A stretch of DNA of 64,000 nt, taken from assembly GCF_009740285.1 (NCBI RefSeq), contig NZ_CP046566.1, positions 1,480,501 to 1,544,500 on the forward strand. Direction: 5' to 3'. A model generated the notes under the pieces. The model was not told the origin of the DNA and ran no database searches. It saw only the letters and a program-made list of their open reading frames with translations. Position 1 is the stretch's first letter; each line of letters begins with the position of its first letter. Origin of the DNA: Phnomibacter ginsenosidimutans (GTDB lineage Bacteria > Bacteroidota > Bacteroidia > Chitinophagales > Chitinophagaceae). Shown here one piece after another: positions 36,506 to 46,160 of this stretch. Both the position numbers and the translations under genes were made by a program.

Positions 36506-38573
36506 GAAAGATCAACATAAAAAGAAGTCATTCAATGAAGAAGTGGCTGGCACACTCGACATCACCCGCTCGGGTTTAGGATTTGTGATTACAGGAAAAG
36601 GCGATGGCGATATTTTGGTTCGCCCCAACGATTTCAACCGGGCCTTTCATGGCGATAAAGTAAGGGTACGCATTACCCGGGGCGGCTTTGGCGGTGGCAA
36701 GCGGGAAGGAAAAGTAGTGGCCGTGGTACAACGCAAGTTGTCGCAATACATGGGCACGTTGAAAGGCCATGCGGGCCGATGGTTTTTTATGCCGGACAGC
36801 GACCGGCCCATGCCCAATTTTGTAGTGGAAGAGGAACCCGATTTTGAGGTAAAAGATGATATGAAAGTGATTGCAGCATTTGTGCGTTGGGATCATGATG
36901 ACCGTCGTCCAATTGCGAGAATCATAGAGGAAGTGGCCATGCACGACCTCAACGATGTGGCCATGAAAGATATCCTGATGGAGAATGGTTTTCCATTGCA
37001 GTTTAGTGAGGATGCGATGGAAGAAGCAGCCCGCATGAACGATCACATTACTGCTGCTGATTTGGCAAAACGCAAAGATTTCCGTGATGTATTTACCGTA
37101 ACCATCGACCCGGTAGATGCAAGAGATTTTGATGATGCATTGAGCATTCGCCCCATCAGTAATGGCTTGTACGAAGTGGGGGTGCACATTGCCGATGTGA
37201 GCCATTTTGTAACGGAAGGCAGCAAGCTCGACGAAGAAGCCTACCAACGGGCTACGAGTGTGTACCTGCCCGACAGGGTGAATCCCATGCTGCCCGAACG
37301 TATCAGCAATGAGCTGTGTTCACTGCGACCCCATGAAGACAAGTTTACTTTTTCTGCAGTGTTTATCATTACCGAAAAAGGCGTGGTAAAAGACCACTGG
37401 TTGGGCAGAACACTTATTCACTCCAACCACCGTTTTACCTACGAAGAAGTGCAGGATATTATCGAAACAAAAGAAGGACTGCACAGCGAGGAAATTTTGA
37501 TTTTAAACACGATGGCCCGCAAGCTCCGCAAAGACCGTTTTGATAAAGGTGCCATCAATTTCAGTTCGCAGGAAGTGCGGTTTAAACTCGATGAAACCGG
37601 TGCTCCTATTGGTATTGTGGTAAAGGAAAGCAAGGAGTCGCACCAGCTGATTGAAGAGTTTATGCTGCTGGCCAACCGTACCGTGGCCGAAGTAGTGGGC
37701 AAAATAAAAGTGGGTGATAAAGCATTGCCTTTTCCATATCGTGTACACGACCAACCCGATGAAGAAAAGCTCATGCCTTTCATCGCCTTTGCCCGCAAGT
37801 TTGGCTACACTTTCGATACAAAAGATGCCGACGCCATTGCCAACTCTTTCAACGAAATGCTGAAAGCTGCGCAAGGCACACCACAGCAACATGTGCTGGA
37901 GCAATTGGGCATTCGCACCATGGCCAAAGCCATTTACACCAAAGAAAACATTGGTCACTACGGGCTGGGTTTTGAATACTACTGCCATTTTACTTCACCC
38001 ATTCGCCGCTACCCCGATGTATTGGTGCACCGCATTTTGCAGCAGGTGCTCGATCATCAGTTGCAGCCCGATAAAAAGCTGGAAGAAAAATGCAAACACT
38101 GCAGCGAAAGGGAACGTGCTGCTATGGATTGCGAACGCAATGCCAACAAGTACAAACAAGTTGAATACCTCGGTCAATACATTGGTGAAGAATTTGATGC
38201 AGTCATCAGTGGTGTTTCTACGTTTGGTTTTTGGGCCGAAACCGTGGCACATAAATGCGAGGGTTTGGTGAGCATCAAAGACCTGAGCGACCACGATGAT
38301 TTCCGGTTGATTGAATCTGATTACAGTTTGGTAGGTCTGCGAACGGGCCGCAAGTTCCGCATGGGCGATGGGGTACGCATCAAAGTGATAGCCGCCAATC
38401 TGGAAAAACGCCAGCTGGATTTTGAATGGGTAAAAGGCAGCGCCGTTATCAGCAATCCTGATGCCGTGATGATGCCGCCTATGCCAGCGAAGAAAGCTGC
38501 GGCCAAAAAGAAAGCCGTTTCCGCCAAAGCACCCATACCAAAAGACCTGCTGAAAAAGCGCCGCAAGAAGTAG
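36498..38573 (+). CDS. rnr: Ribonuclease R (RNase II family)
   Basis: A 691-residue 3'-5' exoribonuclease. A short lysine-rich N-terminus leads into cold-shock domains. The catalytic RNB domain has DPVDARDFDDALSI with its metal-binding aspartates and YCHFTSPIRRYPDVLVHR, followed by an S1 domain (FDAVISGVSTFGFWAE) and a lysine-rich tail. It degrades structured RNA. ATG 36498 overlaps the end of lpxK by 8 bases; the upstream frame to 36468 is inside lpxK. Confidence 0.93.
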   Translation: MHKKDQHKKKSFNEEVAGTLDITRSGLGFVITGKGDGDILVRPNDFNRAFHGDKVRVRITRGGFGGGKREGKVVAVVQRKLSQYMGTLKGHAGRWFFMPDSDRPMPNFVVEEEPDFEVKDDMKVIAAFVRWDHDDRRPIARIIEEVAMHDLNDVAMKDILMENGFPLQFSEDAMEEAARMNDHITAADLAKRKDFRDVFTVTIDPVDARDFDDALSIRPISNGLYEVGVHIADVSHFVTEGSKLDEEAYQRATSVYLPDRVNPMLPERISNELCSLRPHEDKFTFSAVFIITEKGVVKDHWLGRTLIHSNHRFTYEEVQDIIETKEGLHSEEILILNTMARKLRKDRFDKGAINFSSQEVRFKLDETGAPIGIVVKESKESHQLIEEFMLLANRTVAEVVGKIKVGDKALPFPYRVHDQPDEEKLMPFIAFARKFGYTFDTKDADAIANSFNEMLKAAQGTPQQHVLEQLGIRTMAKAIYTKENIGHYGLGFEYYCHFTSPIRRYPDVLVHRILQQVLDHQLQPDKKLEEKCKHCSERERAAMDCERNANKYKQVEYLGQYIGEEFDAVISGVSTFGFWAETVAHKCEGLVSIKDLSDHDDFRLIESDYSLVGLRTGRKFRMGDGVRIKVIAANLEKRQLDFEWVKGSAVISNPDAVMMPPMPAKKAAAKKKAVSAKAPIPKDLLKKRRKK

Positions 38574-38617
38574 CAAATTTTATTCGTTGATTGATGCATT
38601 TGACTGCAGGATGTTTC

Positions 38618-38654
38618 AACGGTTGGGCGTACCTTTAAAAGAATCCCAACCGTT
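38618..38654. promoter_or_regulatory. Inverted repeat abutting the hutG start codon
   Basis: A perfect 10-bp inverted repeat, AACGGTTGGG (38618-38627) and CCCAACCGTT (38645-38654), flanks a 17-base centre containing TACCTTTA, close to a -7 element. The right arm touches ATG 38655. It could be an operator overlapping the promoter or a hairpin hiding the start. Confidence 0.5.
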
Positions 38655-39654
38655 ATGGCTATCTATCAACATTCCGATGCGGCAATATGGCGTGGCCGCG
38701 TTGATGGCGACGAACCCGATGTGCTTCGCTGGCATCAAATTATGCATTGCATCAATCTGGAGACCGATGCACTACCGGTGATTGGCAGCAAGCATCAGGG
38801 TGTTGCTTTTATTGGCTTTTGCAGTGATGAAGGAGTGCGGCGTAATGAAGGCCGGGTGGGTTCCATGCAGGCGCCGCGTTTCATTCGTGAAGCCTGCAAA
38901 AACTTTCCATTGATAGCCTCGCATATTGTGCTGGCCGATGTAGGGGATATTGTGTGTGATGATGGCGATTTGGAAACCGCACAACAAGCATTAGGCAAGC
39001 TGGTAGCACAAGTAAAAGCAGCTAATTATTTACCCATAGTATTGGGCGGCGGCCACGAAACAGCCTGGGCCAATTTCCTCGGTATTCAACCCGATAAACC
39101 CAAGCAGGAAATGGGCGTTATCAATTTTGATGCGCATTTCGATTTGCGCCAGCCCAGCGAAAAAGGCATTAGTTCCGGCACCGGTTTTTGGCAAATGCTG
39201 CAATGGTGTCGCGAAACAAAACATCCTTTTCATTATCTCGTATTGGGCATTCAGCAGTACAGTAATACCAAGCGGTTATTTACCACGGCCGATGATGCCG
39301 GCTGCCGGTATTTTTTAGCAGAGCAATTCACCAACGATCAGGTTGGAAGACATCATTACGGCCATCAACGGTGTGATGGCCAACAGCGATGTGCTGCAAC
39401 TCAGCATCGACCTGGATGTATTTGCTGCCTGCCATGCACCGGGTGTAAGTGCTCAGTCATTTAATGGTATTGCGCCCAACAGCATGTTCAAGCGGTTGCT
39501 GCGGCATATCATTCTCAGTGGCAAGGTAGCCTCGGTAGATATTGCAGAAGTAAACCCTGCCTACGATATTGACAACCGCACGGCTAGGTTGGCCGCTGCA
39601 CTCATTTTTGACATGGTGCAGGCAGCCGATATGAATGCAGAATATCCGGGTTAA
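38655..39654 (+). CDS. hutG: Formimidoylglutamase-like ureohydrolase (HutG), split by a frameshift
   Basis: A ureohydrolase of the arginase fold, likely removing formamide from formimidoylglutamate in histidine breakdown. The manganese ligands appear in order: GGGHE, NFDAHFDLR and, in the next frame, LSIDLDVF. The first frame is good to FTNDQ and then drifts. The second continues LEDIITAINGVMANSD to 39654. One surplus G near 39341 joins them into about 332 residues, the expected size. Other hut genes are absent nearby, so agmatinase or another ureohydrolase is possible. Confidence 0.83.
39339..39345 (+). other. Apparent one-base insertion (hutG)
   Basis: The sequence reads CAGGTTGGAAGAC. With one G fewer it is CAG TTG GAA GAC (QLED), joining FTNDQ to the conserved C-terminal half. 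Confidence 0.7.
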
Positions 39655-40070
39655 TCAGCGTTTTCGAAGAAAGGCTGTAGCACTGTTACCAATGCATCCG
39701 GCATTTGGATGGGGCGCATGGTTTTGGCATCTACAAAATAGAGGGTAATGTCGCTCATGGTGCAGCGTTCGCCGGCTTCGTTGTGTATCTCTCCGTGAAA
39801 AGTAATCTTCTTGCCAATGGGCCATTCTTTTACCGTAACAGATACGGTAATCAATTCATCGTACCGGATGGGTTTGCGGTAGTGAATGTGCATGTCACTC
39901 ACGGGCATCATTACGCCCATGGCTTCTAATTCTTTGTAGGTAAAACCCAACTGCCGGATGGCTTCCGTACGGGCTATTTCAAAAAACTGAGCATAGTTGC
40001 CATAGTATACCACGCCCATTTGGTCGGTAAGGGCATAGTGAATGCGGATTTGTGTACTGTGCGTATACAT
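39651..40070 (-). CDS. Acyl-CoA thioesterase, YbgC/4HBT hotdog fold
   Basis: A 139-residue hotdog-fold thioesterase. The 4HBT signature is RIHYALTDQMGVVYYGNYAQFFEIARTE; the family aspartate position reads TDQMGVVYYGNY. It would hydrolyse short or medium acyl-CoA esters; the exact substrate is unknown. It lies 3 bases below the methyltransferase gene on the same strand and converges on hutG with a 4-base overlap of the ends. Confidence 0.88.
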   Translation of the reverse strand: MYTHSTQIRIHYALTDQMGVVYYGNYAQFFEIARTEAIRQLGFTYKELEAMGVMMPVSDMHIHYRKPIRYDELITVSVTVKEWPIGKKITFHGEIHNEAGERCTMSDITLYFVDAKTMRPIQMPDALVTVLQPFFENAD

Positions 40071-40073
40071 AAG

Positions 40074-40821
40074 TTAGTAGCGTATTTTTTTGGCCAGCAT
40101 AATCATACGGGGCGTGTGGCGTACATCGTAAGCACCAAGGTTGTAATCGCCAAACACTTCGGTGATTTGCATGCCTTGAAAAGCCAGCATGTCTGTAAAA
40201 TCACCCAGCGAAAACTTGGCTACTTTTTCGGTGTACACATGAGGCTCGGTAAAGTCGTCGTGTTCTACTTCAATCTTTTTGTAAAAATGGTTTTCATCCA
40301 TCCATTTGGTCACATGAAAATGATAGCCATTGAGGGTTGTGTCCGATTGATATTGAAAATGATCTTCGGCATAATGCACGTTGAGATAATCAATCACCAA
40401 GGTGCCGTTCATTTTGATGGACTGTGCAATGCTCCGCAATGCAGCATCGTGTTCACGCCGGGTGTTAAAGTAGCCGAAGCTTGGTAAAAAAGTTGAAAGC
40501 GTAATCGAAGTAATTGATCCAGAAAGGCTGGCGCATATCGTGTACAAAAAACTGCAACTGATCATGTGCCTGTTGGTTGGCCGCAGCAATGGATTGTGCC
40601 GAAATATCAATGCCGGTTACATCAAAACCTTGTTGTGACAGTTGCAGGCTGTGCCGGCCTTTGCCGCAGGCCACATCCAGCATTTTGCTACCGGCTGCAG
40701 GTTGCAAATATTGCAACAGCCGGTTGATGAAAGCGGCGGCTTCCTGTGCATCTCGTTGAAAATATAACTGATGATAATAAGGCGTATCGAACCAGTCATC
40801 AAACCATTCTTTGGCGGCCAT
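40074..40821 (-). CDS. Class I SAM methyltransferase, split by a frameshift
   Basis: From ATG 40821 the frame gives MAAKEWFDDWFDTPYYHQLY and the SAM motif MLDVACGKGRHSLQLSQQGFDVTGID, then breaks after FNFFT. The adjacent frame continues SFGYFNTRREHDAALRSIAQ to 40074. Removing one base near 40488 joins them as FNFFTSFGYF, a 248-residue protein. The DEWFDTPYYHxLY opening is typical of a Bacteroidota methyltransferase group of unknown substrate. It is followed directly by the thioesterase gene. Confidence 0.8.
40484..40492 (-). other. Apparent one-base insertion (methyltransferase gene)
   Basis: The minus strand reads TTTACCAAGCTTCGGCTAC. One A fewer gives ACC AGC TTC GGC TAC (TSFGY), the expected reading. 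Confidence 0.72.
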
Positions 40822-41034
40822 GCTGAAGTGTCATTTGGGACGCAAACCTACTGAATTGGTGCATTGGCCGACTGCTTATTCTCCATTGCGTAAACAAGGC
40901 TATCCTTTTTTGTTTTTGCATTGTATATTGAAACCTCTTGGTGCAAAAGGCTGATGAAACTGTTTTGGCAATGGTCGAACGGCAAAGCACGATGCACCCG
41001 GCCTGCTAATTTTACAATCTAAAACACAACACTT

Positions 41035-41736
41035 ATGAAGAAGGTATTGCTACCACTCATGCTCATTTTTTCAGCAGTAACGGCTATGGCCCAAAGCGCT
41101 GACGAAATCATCGACAAACACATTGCGGCCATCGGCGGCAAGGAAAAATGGCTCAAGGTAAAATCGGTACAAATGGAAGGCACCCTGAATATACAGGGCC
41201 GTGATATTGGCGTAAAATTGACTGGAGTTCATAACATTGGTTCACGCCAGGATATCTCTGTAGCCGGTATGACAGGTTACATAATTTCTACTCCCACTGC
41301 CGGCTGGCAGTACATGCCTTTTCAGGGCCAAACCAAACCAGAACCATTGCCTGCCGATGCTGTAAAAGCCGGCTTGGATGATCTCGATTTGCAGGGCAAT
41401 TTAATTGACTACAAAGCCAAAGGTCACACTATAGAATACCTGGGCACAGAAGATATTGAAGGAACTGAGTGCCACAAGCTGAAAGTAACCCGTAAGAACA
41501 GCGGCGATCAAACAGTATTTATCGACGCTGAAACTTTTTATGTGATTCGTACGAGTACGAAGATTAACATGAACGGTCAGGAAGTGGAATCGAAAGTTGA
41601 CATGAGCGACTACCGCGATGTAAATGGGATCAAACTCGCTTTTTCTTTAACTCAGTCAATTGGTACTGTGGTGATGACCAGTGTGAAAGTAAATGAATCG
41701 GTGGACGAAAAAATCTTTGCTGATCCTACTAAATAA
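41035..41736 (+). CDS. Exported LolA-like/outer membrane lipoprotein-sorting protein
   Basis: A 233-residue protein with a signal peptide ending VTAMAQ. ADEIIDKHIAAIGGKEKWLKVKSVQMEGTL is typical of Bacteroidota proteins annotated as outer membrane lipoprotein-sorting proteins. Later strands include GTECHKLKVTRKNSGDQTVFIDAETFYVIRT. It is related in fold to LolA but lacks proof of lipoprotein transfer. It lies 104 bases upstream of the VPS10-like gene, in the same direction. Confidence 0.78.
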   Translation: MKKVLLPLMLIFSAVTAMAQSADEIIDKHIAAIGGKEKWLKVKSVQMEGTLNIQGRDIGVKLTGVHNIGSRQDISVAGMTGYIISTPTAGWQYMPFQGQTKPEPLPADAVKAGLDDLDLQGNLIDYKAKGHTIEYLGTEDIEGTECHKLKVTRKNSGDQTVFIDAETFYVIRTSTKINMNGQEVESKVDMSDYRDVNGIKLAFSLTQSIGTVVMTSVKVNESVDEKIFADPTK

Positions 41737-41840
41737 TTCATCTCCTCATTCATTGAGATAAATGGAGCCACTCATTCATTGCCGCTGATGACTGCATGTT
41801 TGTGTGGCTCTTGTTTTTCTCTTCACCCAAAACTTTTTGC

Positions 41841-44800
41841 ATGAAGAAATTACTCACGGCCCTGTTGTGTGTGCCTGCCACATTGAGCATGGCACAAACC
41901 AAAATCAACAGCGCCACTTTTGGTATGATGGAAGCCCGCTGGCTGGGCCCCGGCACCATGAGTGGACGCATTACTGCCATTCAGGGCGTTAATAACGAAC
42001 CCAAAACCATTTACATCGGCACAGCCGGTGGTGGTGTTTGGAAAACCACCAACAGTGGCGCTTCTTTCAAACCCATTTTCGATAAATATTGCCAAAGCAT
42101 TGGCGCCGTTGCGGTCGATCAAAAAATCCGAAAGTAATTTTTGTAGGTACTGGCGAAAGCAACATGCGCAACTCGGTATCTATTGGCAATGGCCTGTACA
42201 AAACCACCGATGCTGGCGACAACTGGACCAAAGTGGGTGGCCTCGATAGCACAGAACACATTGCAGAAATCGTTATCAATCCAAAGAACAGCAATGAAGT
42301 GTATGTGGCTGCTCCCGGCCCATTGTGGAGCGATAGCAAACACCGCGGTTTGTACAAAAGCGAAGACGGTGGCAAAACGTTTAAGCAGGTGTTGTACATC
42401 AGCGAAAAAGCCGGTGCTGCCGATGTAGCCATCGATCCGGAAAATCCGAATGTGGTGTATGCTACTACGTGGGAGTTTCGCCGGAAGCCATACTCTTTCA
42501 ACAGTGGCGGCCCCGGTGGCGGTATTTGGAAAAGCCTCGACGGTGGTAAAAACTGGCGTCGCATTCAGAGCGGTTTACCGCAGGGCCTGATTGGCCGGGT
42601 AGCCTTGGCCATGGCGCCATCTTCGCCCAAAAATCTGGTGGCCATTGCCGAGTTGGAAAATAATAAAACCGGTTTGTACATCAGCGATGACGGTGGCGAA
42701 AACTGGAAGGCGCAAAGTGCTTCGCTCAATGTGGTGAGCCGGCCTTTTTATTTTGCTTGCATAGAAGTGGATCCGAAAGATCCCAAGCGGGTGTATCGTC
42801 CTGCCTATTCATTTGCCTATAGTGTAGATGGTGGCTACAGCTTTGCCGAAGCCAGCAGCGAAGGTGGCTGGGTACACAGCGACCATCATGCGTTGTGGAT
42901 TAATCCTAACGCTACCAACGAACTTTGGTTGGGTACCGATGGGGGTGTTTATCTGAGTTTGGATAAAGGGGCTACCTGGTCGTTTAAAGGCAATTTGCCC
43001 GTGGGTCAGTTTTATCATGTAGCTGTAGACAATGCTAATCCATATCGTATTTATGGCGGCTTGCAAGACAATGGCAGTTGGGTAGCACCCAGTGCTGCAC
43101 CCGGTGGTGTAAGCAATGCGGTGTGGCAAGATGTATATGGTGGCGATGGTTTCTGGACCGTGCCCGATGCCAAAGACCCCAACATTTGCTATGCCGAATA
43201 TCAGGGTGGCAACATGGCCCGTGTAAACCTTACCAATGGAAAAGCAGTAGCCATTCAACCCCAAAAGGGCCCTGGCGATGAAGACCTGCGCTGGAACTGG
43301 AATACACCTTTGTATGTAGGCACTTCAACCGGTGCTTTGTATTGCGGGGCGCAGTATGTGTACCGTAGTACCGATCAGGGCCGCAACTGGACTCGCATTT
43401 CGCCAGACCTTACCACCAACGACAAAAACAAGCAGAAGCAAGAAGAGAGTGGTGGCCTGAGTGCAGATAATACTTCTGCCGAAAATCACTGTACTGTATT
43501 TACGATAGCCGAAAGTCCGGTGGATGGCAACATGATATGGGCAGGCACCGACGATGGCAATTTGCAATACACATTGGATGGCGGCAAAACCTGGACAAAC
43601 GTGGCTGCCAACTATGCAGCTGCCGGCATACCTGCACAAACATGGGTGAGCAGCATTGAGCCCAGCCGGTTCGATAAAAATGTAGTGTACGCCACATTCG
43701 ACAATCACATGTACGGCGACCATAAAACCTATGTAGCCCGCAGCAACGACATGGGCAAAACATGGACCTTGCTGAAAGGCGGCGAAGCCATGGAAGGCTT
43801 TGCCCATAAAATAAAAGAAGACATCAAAAACAAAGACCTGTTGTTTGCCGGTACCGAAATGGGTTTGTATTGCTCTACCAATGGCGGCAAAGAATGGTTC
43901 CGCATGAAGAACAACATTCCATGGTATGCTTTGGTAAGAGACATTGCCATTCATCCTACCAAACACGATTTGGTATTGGGTACACATGGCCGTGGTGTTA
44001 TTGTGGTAGATGATATCAGTCCCATCCGCAACATGACGGAAGACGTCGCCTCCAAAGACATTGTGCTGCTGAAGCCTGAAAAACTCACTTTGCGTGATGG
44101 TCAGTTTGGTGGTGGTGGTTTCCCCGGCACCGGCGGTTGGAATGGTGGCAACCCGCCAAGCATTCAACCTATTAAATATTACCTGAAAGACCGGGTAAGC
44201 AGTGGCGATGTAAAAGTGGAAATTGTAGACAAGGATGGCAAGCTGGTGCAGAGCATTCCTGCTACCAAACGCAAGGGCATCAACATGGTGACCTGGAACC
44301 TGCGGGGTACGCCACCTAAAATGGCCGAAGGTGGTGTGAAGCTCGACTTTGGTGCCTTTACCGCACCCATGGTTTTGCCCGGCGACTATACGGTGAAACT
44401 GATTGTAGGCGATAAAGTGGTAACCGAACAGGTAACAGTATTGCACGATGAAAAAGGCGACATGACGGTAGCCGAACGCCAGCAGCAATACGATGCCGCC
44501 ATGAAGCTGTACAACATGCAGGAAGAGTTGGCTGCGTTGGTGGATACCATCAACAAAACGCAGGAGAAACTCAAAGGCAATATTGAGCAACTCAGCAACA
44601 AAAAGAACCGCCAGGCAGCGCAGGAATACTATGATAAACTGGAAGAACTGCGGGGCAAACTAATGGCTACCAAAAACAAAAGCATGTTTGCCGATGAAAA
44701 GCGGTTGAAAGAAGAAATCAGCGAAGTGTACACGGCTGTGGCAGGCAATGAGGCTGCACCCAGCAACATGCAAATGCAGCGTATTGATTTGCTGAAACAA

Positions 44801-44935
44801 GATTTGCAAAAGCAGGACGGAGCCACCAAAGCTGTGATGCAACAGTATCATCAAAAAGTAATGCAGGCTTTTGAAAAAGAAAAAATCTATATCGGCCCGA
44901 AACAAAAAGTAAGTATGGCCGGAACCAGCGGTTAA
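41841..44935 (+). CDS. Secreted VPS10/BNR-repeat (sortilin-like) protein, split by a frameshift
   Basis: A roughly 1031-residue exported protein made of BNR/Asp-box repeats of a beta-propeller (repeated SDDGGxxW-like motifs such as TTDAGDNWTKVGG, SEDGGKTFKQV and SDDGGENWKAQ). A C-terminal domain with a predicted coiled-coil stretch (LYNMQEELAALVDTINKTQEKL) follows. The first frame (signal MKKLLTALLCVPATLSMAQT) ends after VDQKIRK at 42137. One extra A in the six-A run at 42120-42125 gives VDQKNPKVIFVGTGESNMRNSVSIG. Such proteins are annotated as glycosyl hydrolases, but no activity is shown. Confidence 0.85.
42120..42126 (+). other. Apparent one-base deletion in an A6 run (VPS10-like gene)
   Basis: CAAAAAATCCG gives QKIRK and a stop. 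Seven A gives CAA AAA AAT CCG AAA (QKNPK), the conserved propeller reading. Confidence 0.8.
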
Positions 44936-44960
44936 CCGCTTATAATTTTTCAAGATACCA

Positions 44961-44990
44961 CAGCCCGGCACGTTTGTGTCGGGCTGTTTT
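44961..44990 (+). terminator. Terminator after the VPS10-like gene
   Basis: The stem CAGCCCGGCAC / GTGTCGGGCTG with a GTTT loop is followed by TTTTG, 25 bases after the stop at 44935. Confidence 0.7.
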
Positions 44991-45021
44991 GTAGCGTACA
45001 TTTCCGGTAAAATCAACCCAC

Positions 45022-45420
45022 ATGAAAGCCATTATTTTTTCATGCCTGTGCATGCTGCTGTTGGTACAGGCCAATGCCCAGCAATCCAACAAAGCAGAAA
45101 AGCCGAAATATGAGATGAAGCAATACTGGTTTGTAATGCTTACAAAAGGCAAAGACCGGGATAAGATTACGGACACTGCTGTCATCAACAAATTGCAGGC
45201 AGGGCACATGGCCAATATGCAGGTAATGGCCGACATGGGAAAACTCATTGTGGCCGGGCCTTTTGGCGACGATGGCAACTGGCGGGGCATTTTTATTTTT
45301 GATGCCGCCAGCAAAGAAGAAGTAGAAAAATTATTGCAAACAGATCCGGCTATCAAAGCCGGACGGCTTGATTACGAAATTCATCCCTGGTGGACGGCCA
45401 AGGGAACGACATTTAAATAA
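45022..45420 (+). CDS. Exported YciI-like protein
   Basis: A 132-residue protein with a signal peptide ending VQANAQ followed by a YCII-related domain: YWFVMLTKGKDRDKI, LQAGHMANMQVMADMGKLIVAGPFGDDGNWRGIFIFDA. YciI-type domains have a ferredoxin-like fold and unclear function. Here the domain is sent out of the cytoplasm. The methyltransferase gene starts 2 bases after its stop. Confidence 0.83.
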   Translation: MKAIIFSCLCMLLLVQANAQQSNKAEKPKYEMKQYWFVMLTKGKDRDKITDTAVINKLQAGHMANMQVMADMGKLIVAGPFGDDGNWRGIFIFDAASKEEVEKLLQTDPAIKAGRLDYEIHPWWTAKGTTFK

Positions 45421-45422
45421 AC

Positions 45423-46160
45423 ATGAAAGATTGGTTTTCTGAACAAGCTGCTGCTTATGCAGCTTACAGGCCTGCATACCCGTTAGCGTTGGGAAAAGCC
45501 ATTGCAAAACTGCAACGGTACAGAGGCGTGGCTTGGGATTGTGCTACAGGTAACGGACAGTTGGCTATGCAACTGGCGGAGCAATTTGCGTTGGTGTGTG
45601 CTTCTGATGCCAGTGCTGCGCAAATACAACAGGCGCCAGCCAATCATTCCATACACTACAGTGTGCAGCAAGCTGAGCATACCGACTATCCCGATCATTA
45701 TTTTGATGTGGTAACGGTGGCGCAAGCTATTCACTGGTTGGATATTGAAGCTTTTTACAAAGAAGTACGCCGGGTAGCCAAACCAGAAGGACACATGGTA
45801 GTGATTGGTTATGGTTTGTGTAGCATCAATGAAGCTGTGGATGCATGGTTGCATGAATTTTATTACAACATCATTCATGCTTTTTGGGAGCCAGAAAGAA
45901 AAATATTAGAGGACAAATTTCAAACATTGTATTTCCCTTTTCGGGAAGTGTCGTTCCCTTCATTGCATATGGAAATGGAATGGACCGCAACTCAGTTTGT
46001 ACAATATCTGAGCACCTGGACTGCAGTGCAAAAATGTATCAAAGAAACGCAGCTTAATCCACTCACCGCTGCAGCCGAACAACTATGGAAGATTTGGCCT
46101 GCTGCAGAAAAGCGCATTGTTCGCTGGCCATTGTTTATCAAAGCAGGTGCTATGAGTTAA
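45423..46160 (+). CDS. Class I SAM methyltransferase (Methyltransf_11 type)
   Basis: A 245-residue protein with SAM motif WDCATGNGQLAMQLAE, motif II CASDASAAQIQQA and VAQAIHWLDIEAFYKEVRRV, typical of methyltransferases acting on small molecules. The opening DWFSEQAAAYAAYRPAYP is characteristic of this group. The substrate is unknown. It is coupled to the YciI-like gene upstream and its end overlaps the convergent aminotransferase. Confidence 0.82.
   Translation: MKDWFSEQAAAYAAYRPAYPLALGKAIAKLQRYRGVAWDCATGNGQLAMQLAEQFALVCASDASAAQIQQAPANHSIHYSVQQAEHTDYPDHYFDVVTVAQAIHWLDIEAFYKEVRRVAKPEGHMVVIGYGLCSINEAVDAWLHEFYYNIIHAFWEPERKILEDKFQTLYFPFREVSFPSLHMEMEWTATQFVQYLSTWTAVQKCIKETQLNPLTAAAEQLWKIWPAAEKRIVRWPLFIKAGAMS

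Noticed and set aside
42110-42140. Programmed frameshift at the A6 run of the VPS10-like gene
   Set aside because: The six-A run is not in the classic slippery frame, and the shift falls very early in a conserved domain, where programmed shifts have no obvious purpose.
43325-44590. 421-codon open frame on the minus strand
   Set aside because: Antisense to the VPS10-like gene; the sequence has no family motif and reflects codon bias of the real strand.
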